From Monocercomonoides exilis (Eukaryota > Preaxostyla > Oxymonadida > Polymastigidae): a stretch of DNA of 56,052 bases. The stretch lies in the NCBI GenBank assembly GCA_001643675.2, contig LSRY02000050.1, positions 602,501 to 658,552 on the forward strand, read 5' to 3'. Under the pieces are notes generated by a model. That model saw only the letters and a list, made by a program, of their open reading frames with translations, did not search any database and had not been told where the DNA came from. The first letter of the stretch is position 1; each line of letters begins with the position of its first letter. Shown piece after piece: positions 33,701 through 43,100 of the stretch. Position numbers and translations under genes: made by a program.

Positions 33701-34561
33701 ACTTCGGATGACGAAGTGAAATTTTCAGTGATACCATTTTTGGTTGAAGGAGCAAAGAAAGTTGTGATTGAGGATGTGGAAGTGAAGAAGGTGGAAGTGG
33801 AAGAGGGAGCAGCAATGAGCATCAAGAATGGAATTAAAGGAGAGGGAAAAGAGAACAAAAAGAATGAAGGGACAGAAGGGACAGAAGAGACAAAAGGGAC
33901 GATTGTGGTTGTTGAAGGGCTGAAGATGGAAGAGGTGAAGTCGAAGAGTGGGAATGCAGCAGGGGTGGAGATATCGCTGGGAGAGGAGAATTCGAAGGTG
34001 AAGATGGGAAGGAAAAAGGCATGCACATTCAAGGAGTGCAAGGCAGAAAATGGAAAGTCGGGAGCGATATATATTGAGATGGAGCATGTGAGTGGGAATC
34101 TTGAGCTTCCAGGAGAGAACAAACTGGAGATTGATGGGACGAACAGCGGGAAAGGAACATCAGGAGCGTCGTTGTGCATTGTGGCTCCAGATTTTGACTC
34201 ATTCAGCAAGCAGGATAATGCATTTGAGTTTGCAAAGAGCTACGATGAAGGGAAAGCAGGGTGGGTTGTTGGAGCAGCAGATGAGAATGCTGAGCCAGTG
34301 GATGTGTATGAGAAGTATCTGAAGGAAAAGAAGGAGCCAGAGCCTGAACCAGTGCCAGAACCTGAACCAGAGAAGAAAGACGAACGGAAGACAAACACAG
34401 GAGTGATTGCTGTGGCGGTTGTGGTGCCGATTGTGTTTGTGATAGCAGTGGTTGTGATAGTGATTGTGGTGGTGGTGGTGGTTGTGAAGAAGAGAAGATC
34501 GAAGCACAACTCGGATGGTGTTGGAAGAGACAAGGAACAGGAGATGAGTAGCAATATGTAA
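30761..34561 (+). CDS. Large surface protein: signal peptide, three beta-helix-like modules, C-terminal membrane anchor
   Basis: 1,266 residues from ATG 30761. The first 20 residues (MTGIISAIFVAFSVLLQTSC) look like a signal peptide. Three homologous modules of about 400 residues start near residues 28, 409 and 810, each with a PVGSFKKAYELL-type opening and a Cys-containing SDLFTCKNKVSF-type segment. A GIHLVKVSAGTLTM-type segment follows, with SLDSCTFTDCVSSD in the first two modules. Short repeated polar/hydrophobic strands with regular Gly/Asn/Cys suggest a right-handed beta-helix. A Pro-Glu linker (EPEPVPEPEPEK) leads to one transmembrane helix (about 1212-1243, Ile/Val-rich) and a 20-residue basic tail. 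It is probably a cell-surface protein, and its ligand is unknown. All Gln codons are CAA/CAG. It ends TAA. Confidence 0.85.
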   Translation: MTGIISAIFVAFSVLLQTSCEENTETTVFVKSGATEEDGKTFEKPVGSFKKAYELLANTSESGLTIKVIKSDDETDALKAEVITFDKTSGITIEGVGSTDANEKVEIDCDAKTGSDLFTCKNKVSFKYLIFDITEAPEQETGELESNPEPFALIHAVAGTENEAGSGSGSGSGSESLTIETCEFKLPGSGGNIGIHLVKVSAGTLTMKEVECTDEGNAVSFTETPFLIDGSVTAVSLTSLTLSKITSTTSAVVKIVGKKDTAISVSLDSCTFTDCVSSDTTSGALYVESENADSTFTIGNTDETTFTKCTCTNGKSGGIYLKITGIAADKLSWPTTGSNLVFSGCAANSSRPTGLYLEVNAELHKTIADAMKSSFAADYTLNDNRWFVAAKGESDGKDVDFTLKYFDQPTEVFVKSEETGEGVSQDGPIGSLQGAYELLADTNEDGLFIKVIKADDGTTALKAEAITFGKASGITIMGVSLSENDEENDEENGEAKVIETEVEIDCDAKTGSNLFTCKKKVEFRSLAFNFPLSLEKEQIQNDDPTATGPFALITADGADAELSIVNCRFVRPTAVAPPAVMRSNEGEETVGIHLVKVSAGSLTMTEVKYEGGETEISFAATPFLVEGTASKVSLTSLNLKKITSSSSAVMKITSTNKIEVSLDSCTFTDCVSSDATSGALYVESENAESSFTIGDNGETKFENCTCENGKSGGISLNLKNITADKLSWPSTKEKLMFSECTAGEAEETSNSIKNTGLYLDVPVGLHEEIAAAMKKSFAADYKIESNKWFIAAKKDSNSDVDFVTKFIDLYDIAYAKKGGNGLGTEYGKPAGSISEAYNLLKEGTNSGGFQIKVIKDDNGLEVKAITLEKESPIMIEGVGSSADANEKVKIGCYAKSNNDLFTCKKEVSFRYLIFDFPTTLSEGTEELKANTNPSALIHAAAESTSLSIDNCEFARPTEGEIGIHLVKVSAGSLTMNQVECTSDDEVKFSVIPFLVEGAKKVVIEDVEVKKVEVEEGAAMSIKNGIKGEGKENKKNEGTEGTEETKGTIVVVEGLKMEEVKSKSGNAAGVEISLGEENSKVKMGRKKACTFKECKAENGKSGAIYIEMEHVSGNLELPGENKLEIDGTNSGKGTSGASLCIVAPDFDSFSKQDNAFEFAKSYDEGKAGWVVGAADENAEPVDVYEKYLKEKKEPEPEPVPEPEPEKKDERKTNTGVIAVAVVVPIVFVIAVVVIVIVVVVVVVKKRRSKHNSDGVGRDKEQEMSSNM

Positions 34562-35499
34562 GAGAGATGGCATCAGAGAAGCGGAGAAGGAGGGGAGGGG
34601 AGAAAGAAGAAATGGAAAAAAGGAGGAGAGGAGGAGAGGAGGAGAGGAGGAAATGAAGAAGAAAAAAAGAAAGGGAAAAAAGGAAAAAGGAGGAGAGGGG
34701 TAATATTCTTAAATTTTTATTGATATTTTTATTTTTGCAATTGTTTTTGCATTTTGCATTTTGCATTTTGCATTTTGCATTTTTAATTTTGCATTTTGTA
34801 CTTTGTATTATTAGCCATTCACAATATTGTTACTGATGGTGAAAGGAAATACATATTCGTATGTATATATGTGTTTTAATTGTATATGCCCACTATTCAC
34901 AGACCTTATCATTCATCACTCGCCATTCACTATTTACAATAAAGCCTTGGGATGAGTTTGAGGGTGGAGGAGAAGAAGGGGAAGAGGAGAGAAAGGCTTT
35001 TGATATTTGATATTTGTGATGGCTAAAGATTATTAGACGTTTTATTGTATTTTTGATTTGTCTATTTTTATGGGCAGTTTAACTCGGCTTTTCCAATGAT
35101 AATTTTATTTTTTGTAGTTATAACTTGGTTTTATCGTTGTTTATATAAATATTTTAATTTATATTTTTGTTCATTTGTTCATTTATTCATTTGTCCATTT
35201 ATTCCGTTGTTTTTTTGATTTTCACTATTCGCTTTTGAGTTGCTCAGGAGAAAGCACTTTGCATCCGCAGGAAAGTCGCAAAGTCCTTCCTCTGACGGAT
35301 TGGATATATTCAACTAATTTTTTTTTTTTTCATTTTTTCATTTTTCAATTATTTGACTGGCACATCAATCAAAGTGAAATGACTTGGATGCTTTGTTTCG
35401 CAGCTCACTTTGTTTGGAGCACAGGAATGTGTGCCGATGAACAAGAATCAAAACATGAAAAACAAAACAATTCCTTTTTTTTTTAAATTTTTTTTTAAA
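34562..35499. other. 3' flank with purine-rich tract and heptamer repeat
   Basis: GGA/GAG-rich DNA covers about 34580-34700. A TTTGCAT heptamer is repeated around 34745-34800. The remainder is AT-rich with no supportable gene. Confidence 0.55.
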
Positions 35500-36377
35500 T
35501 CAAAGAGGGAGTTCGTCCCCCAAGTTTGATGCTGCCAAAGCAGTTTCTTCAGGAAATGAAAAAAAAATTACAAGAAAGCAGATGAAATGAGGCGGAGGAA
35601 GGAAGGGAAGACAAGATGGATTCTGAATGATGCTCCTGCTGCAACAGAGCTTTCCTCTGCCCCTCGCTTTACTCTCCTCAAGACAAACAAAGATCCCTTT
35701 TGATTGCTGATCCTTTTTCTGCTTCATTCCTCATTCCTCTTTTCCTCTACATCACCTTTCTGACAAATCGTATCAGCTGCTCCAACGTCAATCTCCTTCC
35801 TGAAATAATATCTTTTATTCATTCAGCTCCACCTTTCCTCTTCCTCCTCCTCCTTTTCATTCCTTGCTCTCATATCATCACCCTCTCCATGATCATCTTT
35901 TCTTCTCTTCGATCAGTCATCCAACCTCCCCTATTGTTTTTCCATTTTCCTCATCACGAGATCATATGAATAAAATTGCATGGTTTATTATTGATTGTTA
36001 ACATTTGCATTCAAAAATTTGTTCAAATGCAAAATTTCTGCATCATGCTTTATTGAAGGCCCGCCAGCCTTATTCGCCGGAAAATTCAATATGTAAACAT
36101 ATGTGCATCTTTAGCTGAAATTTCTTGAATAATTTATCGATGTGTCATATCTTTTCCTCTTGTGGCACATATTCTTCAAAACTGAAGCAAGGAATTGGTT
36201 ATCCATTTGCGCTTGCTTTCAAGAAATACATTCTTCATGGAATTCGGCACTTCAAAAAAATATCACGGCCTGCTTCAAGAATGTCTTTCTTTGAAAAAGA
36301 AGATGGCGGAGCAAGCCACTAAAAATATAAATATAAATATAAATATAAATAAATATAACAAATAAATCATTTGTAAA
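35500..36377. other. Unassigned DNA with pyrimidine-rich stretch
   Basis: Forward 35700-35969 is an open, strongly hydrophobic frame over pyrimidine-rich DNA; the opposite strand is purine-rich. Neither gives a recognisable protein. ATAAATATA-type repeats lie at 36321-36360. I make no gene call. Confidence 0.35.
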
Positions 36378-37643
36378 ATGCGAATTCACACTTCAACTGA
36401 ACGCACCATCTCGCAACCAGCCTGGCTGATATGAATCAAAAATGCTTTTTCTGCTCTTCTTTACCACTTATCAGACTTGTCCAACTCCAAACTGAATTTC
36501 TGCTGGATGTCCAAATCCAGAGCAATGCAGCAAAGATCAACCTTCACGCATCCCAACTGTATTTTCATCACTTATGCCTTCCTCTCCAATGTCTATCCTC
36601 ATGCAACATGCCAAATATCAAGCAGCTGTCTCCAGAAAGATTCCCTCAACTTTGCACAAAATCGAGAAATTCAGCTGTATGAACTTAAAAATGACTGGTG
36701 CATCAACCCTGATGCTTCAATGAAAAAAAACGACAAAACGTCATCCGAACCATTAAATATCATAACACATTGCCAATTTGTCCCCAGTTTTGTTGAATTA
36801 CTGCAATATTCCTTTTTTCTTTCCTTTCCACACAGCTGCGCAGATTCCTAGTTCCTCAGATCGATATCGCTCTTCCTTTTTCTTTCTCTCTTTCTTTCTA
36901 TAAAGACTTTCCATAATTTTGGAATCTCTATCATCTGATACTTTCACTTCTAACGCTCTTTCACTGTTCTTCTGTTTGAATACATGCCATTCATAAAATA
37001 AATTGAATCCGATTTGTCTATTTTCAATGATAATACAGCATATTCTCTTTTTCATCAATATTTGTGATGATTGAAAGAACGAACAAATGAAGAGCATACA
37101 GCTATCCAGACCATGTTCCGTGTGGTGAATGAGGCTCTTCATGCCTTTGAGGATGAGGAAGACAGCCTTCCCCCTCTTTTGAGGAATCTGATTCCTCAAA
37201 TCTTATGAATTCTCTTGGCATATGGCTTGTTATCATTCCCTTTTCTTCTGACTGCTCATCAGATGATTCAGATGCTTCTTTCTTCTCTTTGACTTTCACA
37301 GCTGATTGAATCTTCCTCCAATATTTCTGTGAAGAGCAAGATGTTCACAAAATATCCTCTTCCTTCATCGGCCTTTGAGGATGAAGATGAGAACAGGAAG
37401 GAGTGTTTGAGGGTGAAGACAATCAGAACAGCAGATGAACAAGAACAAGGAAGCAGCAAAAGAATCAGCTCCATTCTCAATTGGGATGGTGCTGTGGAAG
37501 TGGCTGAAACTGAAGATCCCTTTTGGAGAGGACGAGGCAGAGGTGGCTGGATGGAAGAGGAGCGCGATGGAGAGAGACAAGAGAAGGAGATGACATAAGA
37601 GCAGACGTTGAAAGAGATCTTGAATGAACTGCATGTTGAGTGA
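36378..37643 (+). pseudogene. Broken or spliced gene of unknown function, one frame with stops
   Basis: A single forward frame from ATG 36378 looks protein-like in two parts. The first (36378-36848, MRIHTSTERTISQPAWLI..., with NAFSALLYHLSDLSNSK) has one TGA at 36432. The second (about 37071-37640) contains EEHTAIQTMFRVVNEALHAF, RKECLRVKTIRTADEQEQ and ISSILNWDGAVEVAETEDP, with TGA at 37206 and 37290, TAA at 37596 and a final TGA at 37641. The 220 bases between carry seven stops and are probably non-coding, perhaps an intron. A strong acceptor (CTTTCACAG, ending about 37300) follows TGA 37290, so that interval may also be intronic. No domain is recognised; the second part is acidic and Arg-rich. 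Confidence 0.4.
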
Positions 37644-37782
37644 GGATGAAAGTTGATTGAAACAGGCACATCTGAAGAATAAGCTTTATTCGAGACGTTT
37701 AGAGAGAGCGAGTGACGTGATGATGATGTTTGACGCGACAATAATAATGATGATGATGTTTGATGCGATCAGTGCTTCGCTA

Positions 37783-38544
37783 TCAGCAGATGAAGAAGGT
37801 TAAGAAGAAGGCGATAAAAAAGGTGACGATAAGCTTTGAAGAAAAAGAAGAAAAAAAAGAAAAAGAAGGTGAATGTGGAGAAGAAAAAGAAAAAATTGGT
37901 GAAGAAGGTGAAGAAGTTCGAGACGGAGAAGAAGAAGAAGAAGAAGAAGAAGAAGAAGAAGAAGAAGAAGAAGAAGAAGAAGAAGAAGAAGAAGAAGAAG
38001 AAGAAGAAGAAGAAGAAGAAAAAGAAAAAGAAGAAAAAGAGGAAGAGGAAGAAGATGTTGATGGAGAAGGAGAAGAAGTTGAAGGGTGAAGATCTGTTGT
38101 ATCGTTATTTGAAAAGATATTCGAAGAATTATCATGATTTGAAAAATTTCTTTCATTTGTATATGACTTGTGTTGAGACAAAGAAGTGTTGCTATCTTTT
38201 GCAAATGTAGATAGAAGATCTTGAAATGCCTGTGGAGGAATCAGAGTTGGAGAAGTGACATATTCGAGCAATTGCTCACTCACCCACACATCATCGTTTC
38301 TGAAGGAAGAGGAAGATGTCTCGGTAGAAGAAGAATTTGTCTTTTCTTTTTGTTGCGTTTCAAAAAATGAGTGAGATGAGTGAGATGAGTGAGATGAGGA
38401 AGATGAGGAGGAAGATGAGGAAGATGAGGAAGATGAGGAAGATGAGGAAGATGAGGAAGATGAGGAAGATGAGGAAGATGAGGAAGAAGAAGTTGAAGAA
38501 AAGGATAAAATGAAAAGAATGATTTTGTACATATGGCATTTCAT
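37783..38544 (-). CDS. Ser-rich protein with possible signal peptide, function unknown
   Basis: 253 residues from ATG 38544, ending TGA. The N-terminus (MKCHMYKIILFILSFSS) is signal-peptide-like. Two long poly-Ser tracts flank a non-repetitive middle of about 95 residues (RNDDVWVSEQLLEYVTSPTL, FQDLLSTFAKDSNTSLSQ), and the last 25 residues are hydrophobic (KLIVTFFIAFFLTFFIC). The complex middle argues for a real gene, whereas the opposite strand gives only Glu/Lys over the same triplet repeats. The Ser tracts sit on GAA and GATGAGGAA microsatellites and would be length-variable. Confidence 0.45.
   Translation of the reverse strand: MKCHMYKIILFILSFSSTSSSSSSSSSSSSSSSSSSSSSSSSSSSSSSSSSHSSHSSHSFFETQQKEKTNSSSTETSSSSFRNDDVWVSEQLLEYVTSPTLIPPQAFQDLLSTFAKDSNTSLSQHKSYTNERNFSNHDNSSNIFSNNDTTDLHPSTSSPSPSTSSSSSSFSSFSFSSSSSSSSSSSSSSSSSSSSSSSSSSSSSSSPSRTSSPSSPIFSFSSPHSPSFSFFSSFSSKLIVTFFIAFFLTFFIC
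37927..38021. repeat. GAA trinucleotide microsatellite
   Basis: Almost uninterrupted GAA units, reading as poly-Glu on the forward strand and poly-Ser (TTC/TCT) on the reverse. It lies within the reverse Ser-rich ORF. Confidence 0.95.
38372..38488. repeat. GATGAGTGA / GATGAGGAA microsatellite
   Basis: Nine-base units (GAGTGAGAT, then GATGAGGAA) repeated about twelve times. They encode Ser/His on the reverse strand of the Ser-rich ORF. Confidence 0.9.
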
Positions 38545-39183
38545 TTCCAATGTTGCGAATGACAGTTGAGAAGAAGAGGAACAAATGAAATGATTTTCCT
38601 TTCAATTTGCTGTGCTGCCGATTGATAAGCATTAACACATTGGAAGGTCTGCTCTCTGATCAAATGTCAAATGAGAGGAATTATAAGAAGAAGAAGAAGA
38701 AGAAGGCAAAGAAGGCAAAGAAGAAAATTTCGGAGAAATAGAAGAAGGAGAAGTGGAAGAAGGCGAAGAAGAAGAAGATGATGATGATGGTATTGCTGAT
38801 TATGATGAAATGGAAGAAGAAAAAGATGTTTACCACAAAATGAAATGATATGAGCCATATGAACTTAACAAATGCTGTTGAATGGAGAAGGCGAAGAAAA
38901 AGACTCATTGTTTATATTTGCAATTGTGCCCATCTACTTTGCAAGTTGAAATGAATTCTAAAAGTGACGAAGTAAAAAGAAAACACTGATTTCTTTCCAG
39001 AAAATGAGTCAAAAGTGGTATAGTTGGAATTCTGTGTGATTTCAAAAAAAATTCATTTTGCTCTGAGAGAAAACACACAATCCGGTTTATTCAATCGAAG
39101 AAAAAATGAAAAAATGAATTTTCCTGAATATCGAAACATGAAAAAAGATTACAAACTCACTCCTTGAAACATGACAATTTGAA
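38545..39183. other. Low-complexity and AT-rich DNA
   Basis: A further AAG/GAA-rich tract lies around 38685-38790. No gene can be supported; the reverse frames here are Leu/Phe tracts over the triplet repeat. Confidence 0.4.
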
Positions 39184-39535
39184 GGCTATTCAAACAATAA
39201 AATTCTCAAATAATAAGCTGCTATTCTCCACAACCGAGCATTAAATATAGTCAATGAAGAGATCGAAGGAGAAGGAAAAGGAGAAGGAGAAGGAACCACA
39301 TGATTTGAAAAAATGCTGCTTGAAATGGATTGTTCCTGAAAATGACGCTCAACATGAAAAAAAAGCTGTTCATTGGAATGGAAGTGAAAAGACATAAAAT
39401 AAAAATAATGGGTTTACATTTATTTTAAAAATTCCTCAAAAGAACACATCTGTCCTTTCTATCGCAAATGCAGAGGATAGCTCAATCACAGATTCTATCA
39501 ATCTCCTTTTCCATTGTTTCTCAGTGCTCCTTTCT
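39184..39535. repeat. Dispersed repeat, copy B (partner at 10744-11098)
   Basis: Direct-orientation copy of 10744-11098, diverged by scattered substitutions and small indels. The reverse strand encodes ERSTEKQWKRRLIESVIELS in the conserved part, in the same frame as the partner copy, and FFHVERHFQEQSI further on. A duplicated exon or a non-autonomous element are both possible; no terminal repeats or target duplications are visible. Confidence 0.75.
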
Positions 39536-40125
39536 CCATCTGCATTTTTATCAATAAATATCCTGCATTCGATAATATTTTCCACGTTCTTCTCATATTC
39601 AATACAAATTGACCTTTTCTTTCTTTCTAAGTGCTTTCCAGTTGTTGGGCATCTTCTTTGTTGAAAAAAGACTTTCCATTGAAATCAGAATTGGAAAATG
39701 GCAATTAATACAATTTGTGTTCAAATGTCAAATTGTTTTTGAAATGTTGAAAATATTCTTTTGCCACAGTTCATGACCATGGATTTTTTTTGAAAATTCC
39801 TTAAAACCATGTTTGATGATGCATATGCCAGGTAAATTGACTTTTCACAAGTATTTTCTGGAAAACCTTAAAGTGGTGATTGTTATTGAAAGAATGGATA
39901 ATGAAGCGCACATCAGAAGTGGAACGATAAAAATCCTAATGATTTAGTAATTATTGGATTGCATTTGCTATTTTCTTTATTTCTCTTCATTATTCAACGT
40001 TGTAGAAAAATATCAAATAAATACTTTTTCAGAAAAAATCAAGTTTTGAAAGAAAACATATTATCCCGAATAACCGGCAATAAAAGAATAATCATTCCTA
40101 TTTTTTTTTTCAGTGCTGTCAAATC
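39536..40125. other. AT-rich upstream region of the ankyrin-like gene
   Basis: There is no gene. A T-run followed by CAG (40101-40113) just upstream of ATG 40126 could be an intron acceptor, which would make that ATG internal to a longer spliced gene. Confidence 0.4.
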
Positions 40126-43100
40126 ATGAAGAAAAAAATATTTCATTATAATGGTCTGCCCCATAACACAATAGAATTCTTCAAAGAACTAATATTTTTG
40201 TTGAATCTCGAATCTGTGAGCAACAAACAATACCATTCAACCTTTAATAACAAGAAAATGGGAAGTAGTATTTCTACAATAAATCTTGAGAAAGATAGTA
40301 AAGGAAGGACAGAGGCAATGCGTTGGATTATCAGAAAAAAATCAGAGCCACCAATGTGGATGAGGCACAATATAACGCTGGGAGATAAGGAGGGAAAAAC
40401 AATGGCAATGATATGGATCGAAAGTGTGAAGACAGAGCCGCCGGAATGGATGAGACATGAAGCAACATTACCTGAAAAGGATGGGAGGATGATGATCGAT
40501 TATTGGAAAATGAATGTAAAGGATGATCCACCAAGTTGGTTGAGCCATGACTATTCATTGTGCGACAAAGAAGGAAAAACAGCGGCGATGCGCTATATCA
40601 TCGAGAAAAAGGAAGAACCGCCAAAGTGGATGAGGCACAGAAACACGCTTTGCGACAAAGATGGAAGCACGATGGCCATGCACTGGATTGCAAATGTCAA
40701 AACAAAACCGCCAAAATGGATGAGACACGATATAACGCTGGGAGATAAGGAGGGAAAAACAATGGCAATGCTGTGGATTCAGTTCGTGAAGACAGAGCCG
40801 CCGGAATGGATGAGGCACGAAGCAAGATTTTCTGAAAAGGATGGGAGGATGATGATCGATTATTGGAAAAGCAATATCGGGAGTGCACCACCGGAATGGA
40901 TGAATTATAAAAATACAAAGAGATACAAAGATGGAAGAACAGATGCCATGCTTTGGATTATTAGAAAAAAATCAGAACCACCTGAATGGATGAGACATGA
41001 AATTACTCTCGCTGATAAGGAGAGAAAAACAATGGCCATGCTGTGGATAGAGAATGTAAAGACAGAACCTCCAGAATGGATGAGACATGATATAACATTT
41101 GGAGATAAGGAGGGAAAAACAATGGCGATGTATTGGATTCAGTTTGTGAAGATAGAACCGCCGGAATGGATGAGACACGATATTACACTTGAAGATATCT
41201 TTGGATCTACAATGGCCATACTGTGGATTCAAAATGTCAATTCAAAACCTCCAGAGTGGATGAGGCACGATGCTGCGCTTAAAAATAGGAGAGGAAAGAC
41301 AATTGCCATGGAGTGGATAATCGATAAGAAATCAGAGCCACCAGTGTGGATGAGACATGACATCACTCTGCGCAACAAGGACGGGCAGACAATGGCCATG
41401 CTATGGATTCAATTTGTTCAAACCAATCTGCCAGTGTGGATGAGGCACAATATAACGCTGGGAGATAAGGAGGGAAAAACAATGGCAATGATATGGATCG
41501 AAAGTGTGAAGACAGAGCCGCCGGAATGGATGAGACATGAAGCAACATTACCTGAAAAGGATGGGAGGATGATGATCGATTATTGGAAAATGAATGTAAA
41601 GGATGATCCACCAAGTTGGTTGAGCCATGACTATTCATTGTGCGACAAAGAAGGAAAAACAGCGGCGATGCGCTATATCATCGAGAAAAAGGAAGAACCG
41701 CCAAAGTGGATGAGGCACAGAAACACGCTTTGCGACAAAGATGGAAGCACGATGGCCATGCACTGGATTGCAAATGTCAAAACAAAACCGCCAAAATGGA
41801 TGAGACACGATATAACGCTGGGAGATAAGGAGGGAAAAACAATGGCAATGCTGTGGATTCAGTTCGTGAAGACAGAGCCGCCGGAATGGATGAGGCACGA
41901 AGCAAGATTTTCTGAAAAGGATGGGAGGACAATGGCCATGTATTGGAATAACATTTTAAAGACGGAACCCCCAAGATGGATGAGGCACGATATCACGCTT
42001 ACTGATAAATATGGATGGACAATAGCGATGCACTGGGTTTATAATGTGAAGACAGAACTACCAGAATGGATGAGGCATGATATCACACTTACTGATAAGT
42101 ACGGATGGACAATGGCCATGCTGTGGATTTCAAAATTGAAGACAGAACCTCCAGCATGGATGAGGCACGATATTGCATTTACAAATCATAAAGGATGTTC
42201 AATGGCCATGCTGTGGATTCAAAATGTGAATACAGAGCCACCAGTGTGGATGAGACATGACATTACACTTCGCAACAAGGACGGGCAGACAATGGCAATG
42301 ATATGGATTAAATATGTGAAGACAGAGCCACCGGAATGGATGAGGCATGACATTACACTTCGCAACAATTTTGAATCAACGATGGCCATGTTGTGGATTC
42401 AAGAAGTCAAAACAGAACCACCAGAATGGATGAGACATGAAATTACTCTCGCCGATAAGGACGGGCAGACAATGGCCATGCTGTGGATTCAAGATGTCAA
42501 AACAGAGCCACCAGTGTGGATGAGGCACGATATTGCATTTACAAATCATAAAGGATGTTCAATGGCCATGCTGTGGATTCAAAATGTCAAAACAGAACCA
42601 CCAGAATGGATGAGACATTGTGTCACACTTGCTGATAAGGAAGGAAAGACGATGGCAGATCATTGGAAAAGCAATTTCTGGAGTGCACCACCGGAATGGA
42701 TGACTAAAGATATCACACACGCTGATGAATATGGATGGACAATGGCCATGCTTTGGATTGTGGAGAAAAATACAGAGCCACCAATGTGGATAAGACATGA
42801 AATTACTCTCGCTGATAAGGATGGACATACAATGGCAATGCTTTGGATATGGAGTGTAAAGACAGAACCACCACATTGGATGAGACATGATATCACACTT
42901 CGCAACAATTTTAAATCAACGATGGCCATGATGTGGATTCAATTTGTTCAAACCAATCCACCAGCGTGGATGAGACACGATAATACACTTTTCAACAAAT
43001 ATGGACAAACAATGGCCATGCTGTGGATATGGGGTGTAAAGACAGAACCACCTGAATGGATGAGACATGAAATTACTCTCGCTGATAAGGAGAGAAAAAC

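Noticed and set aside
31222-34766. Reverse ORFs opposite the surface-protein gene
   Set aside because: They lack structure of their own and the forward gene is complete with signal peptide and anchor.
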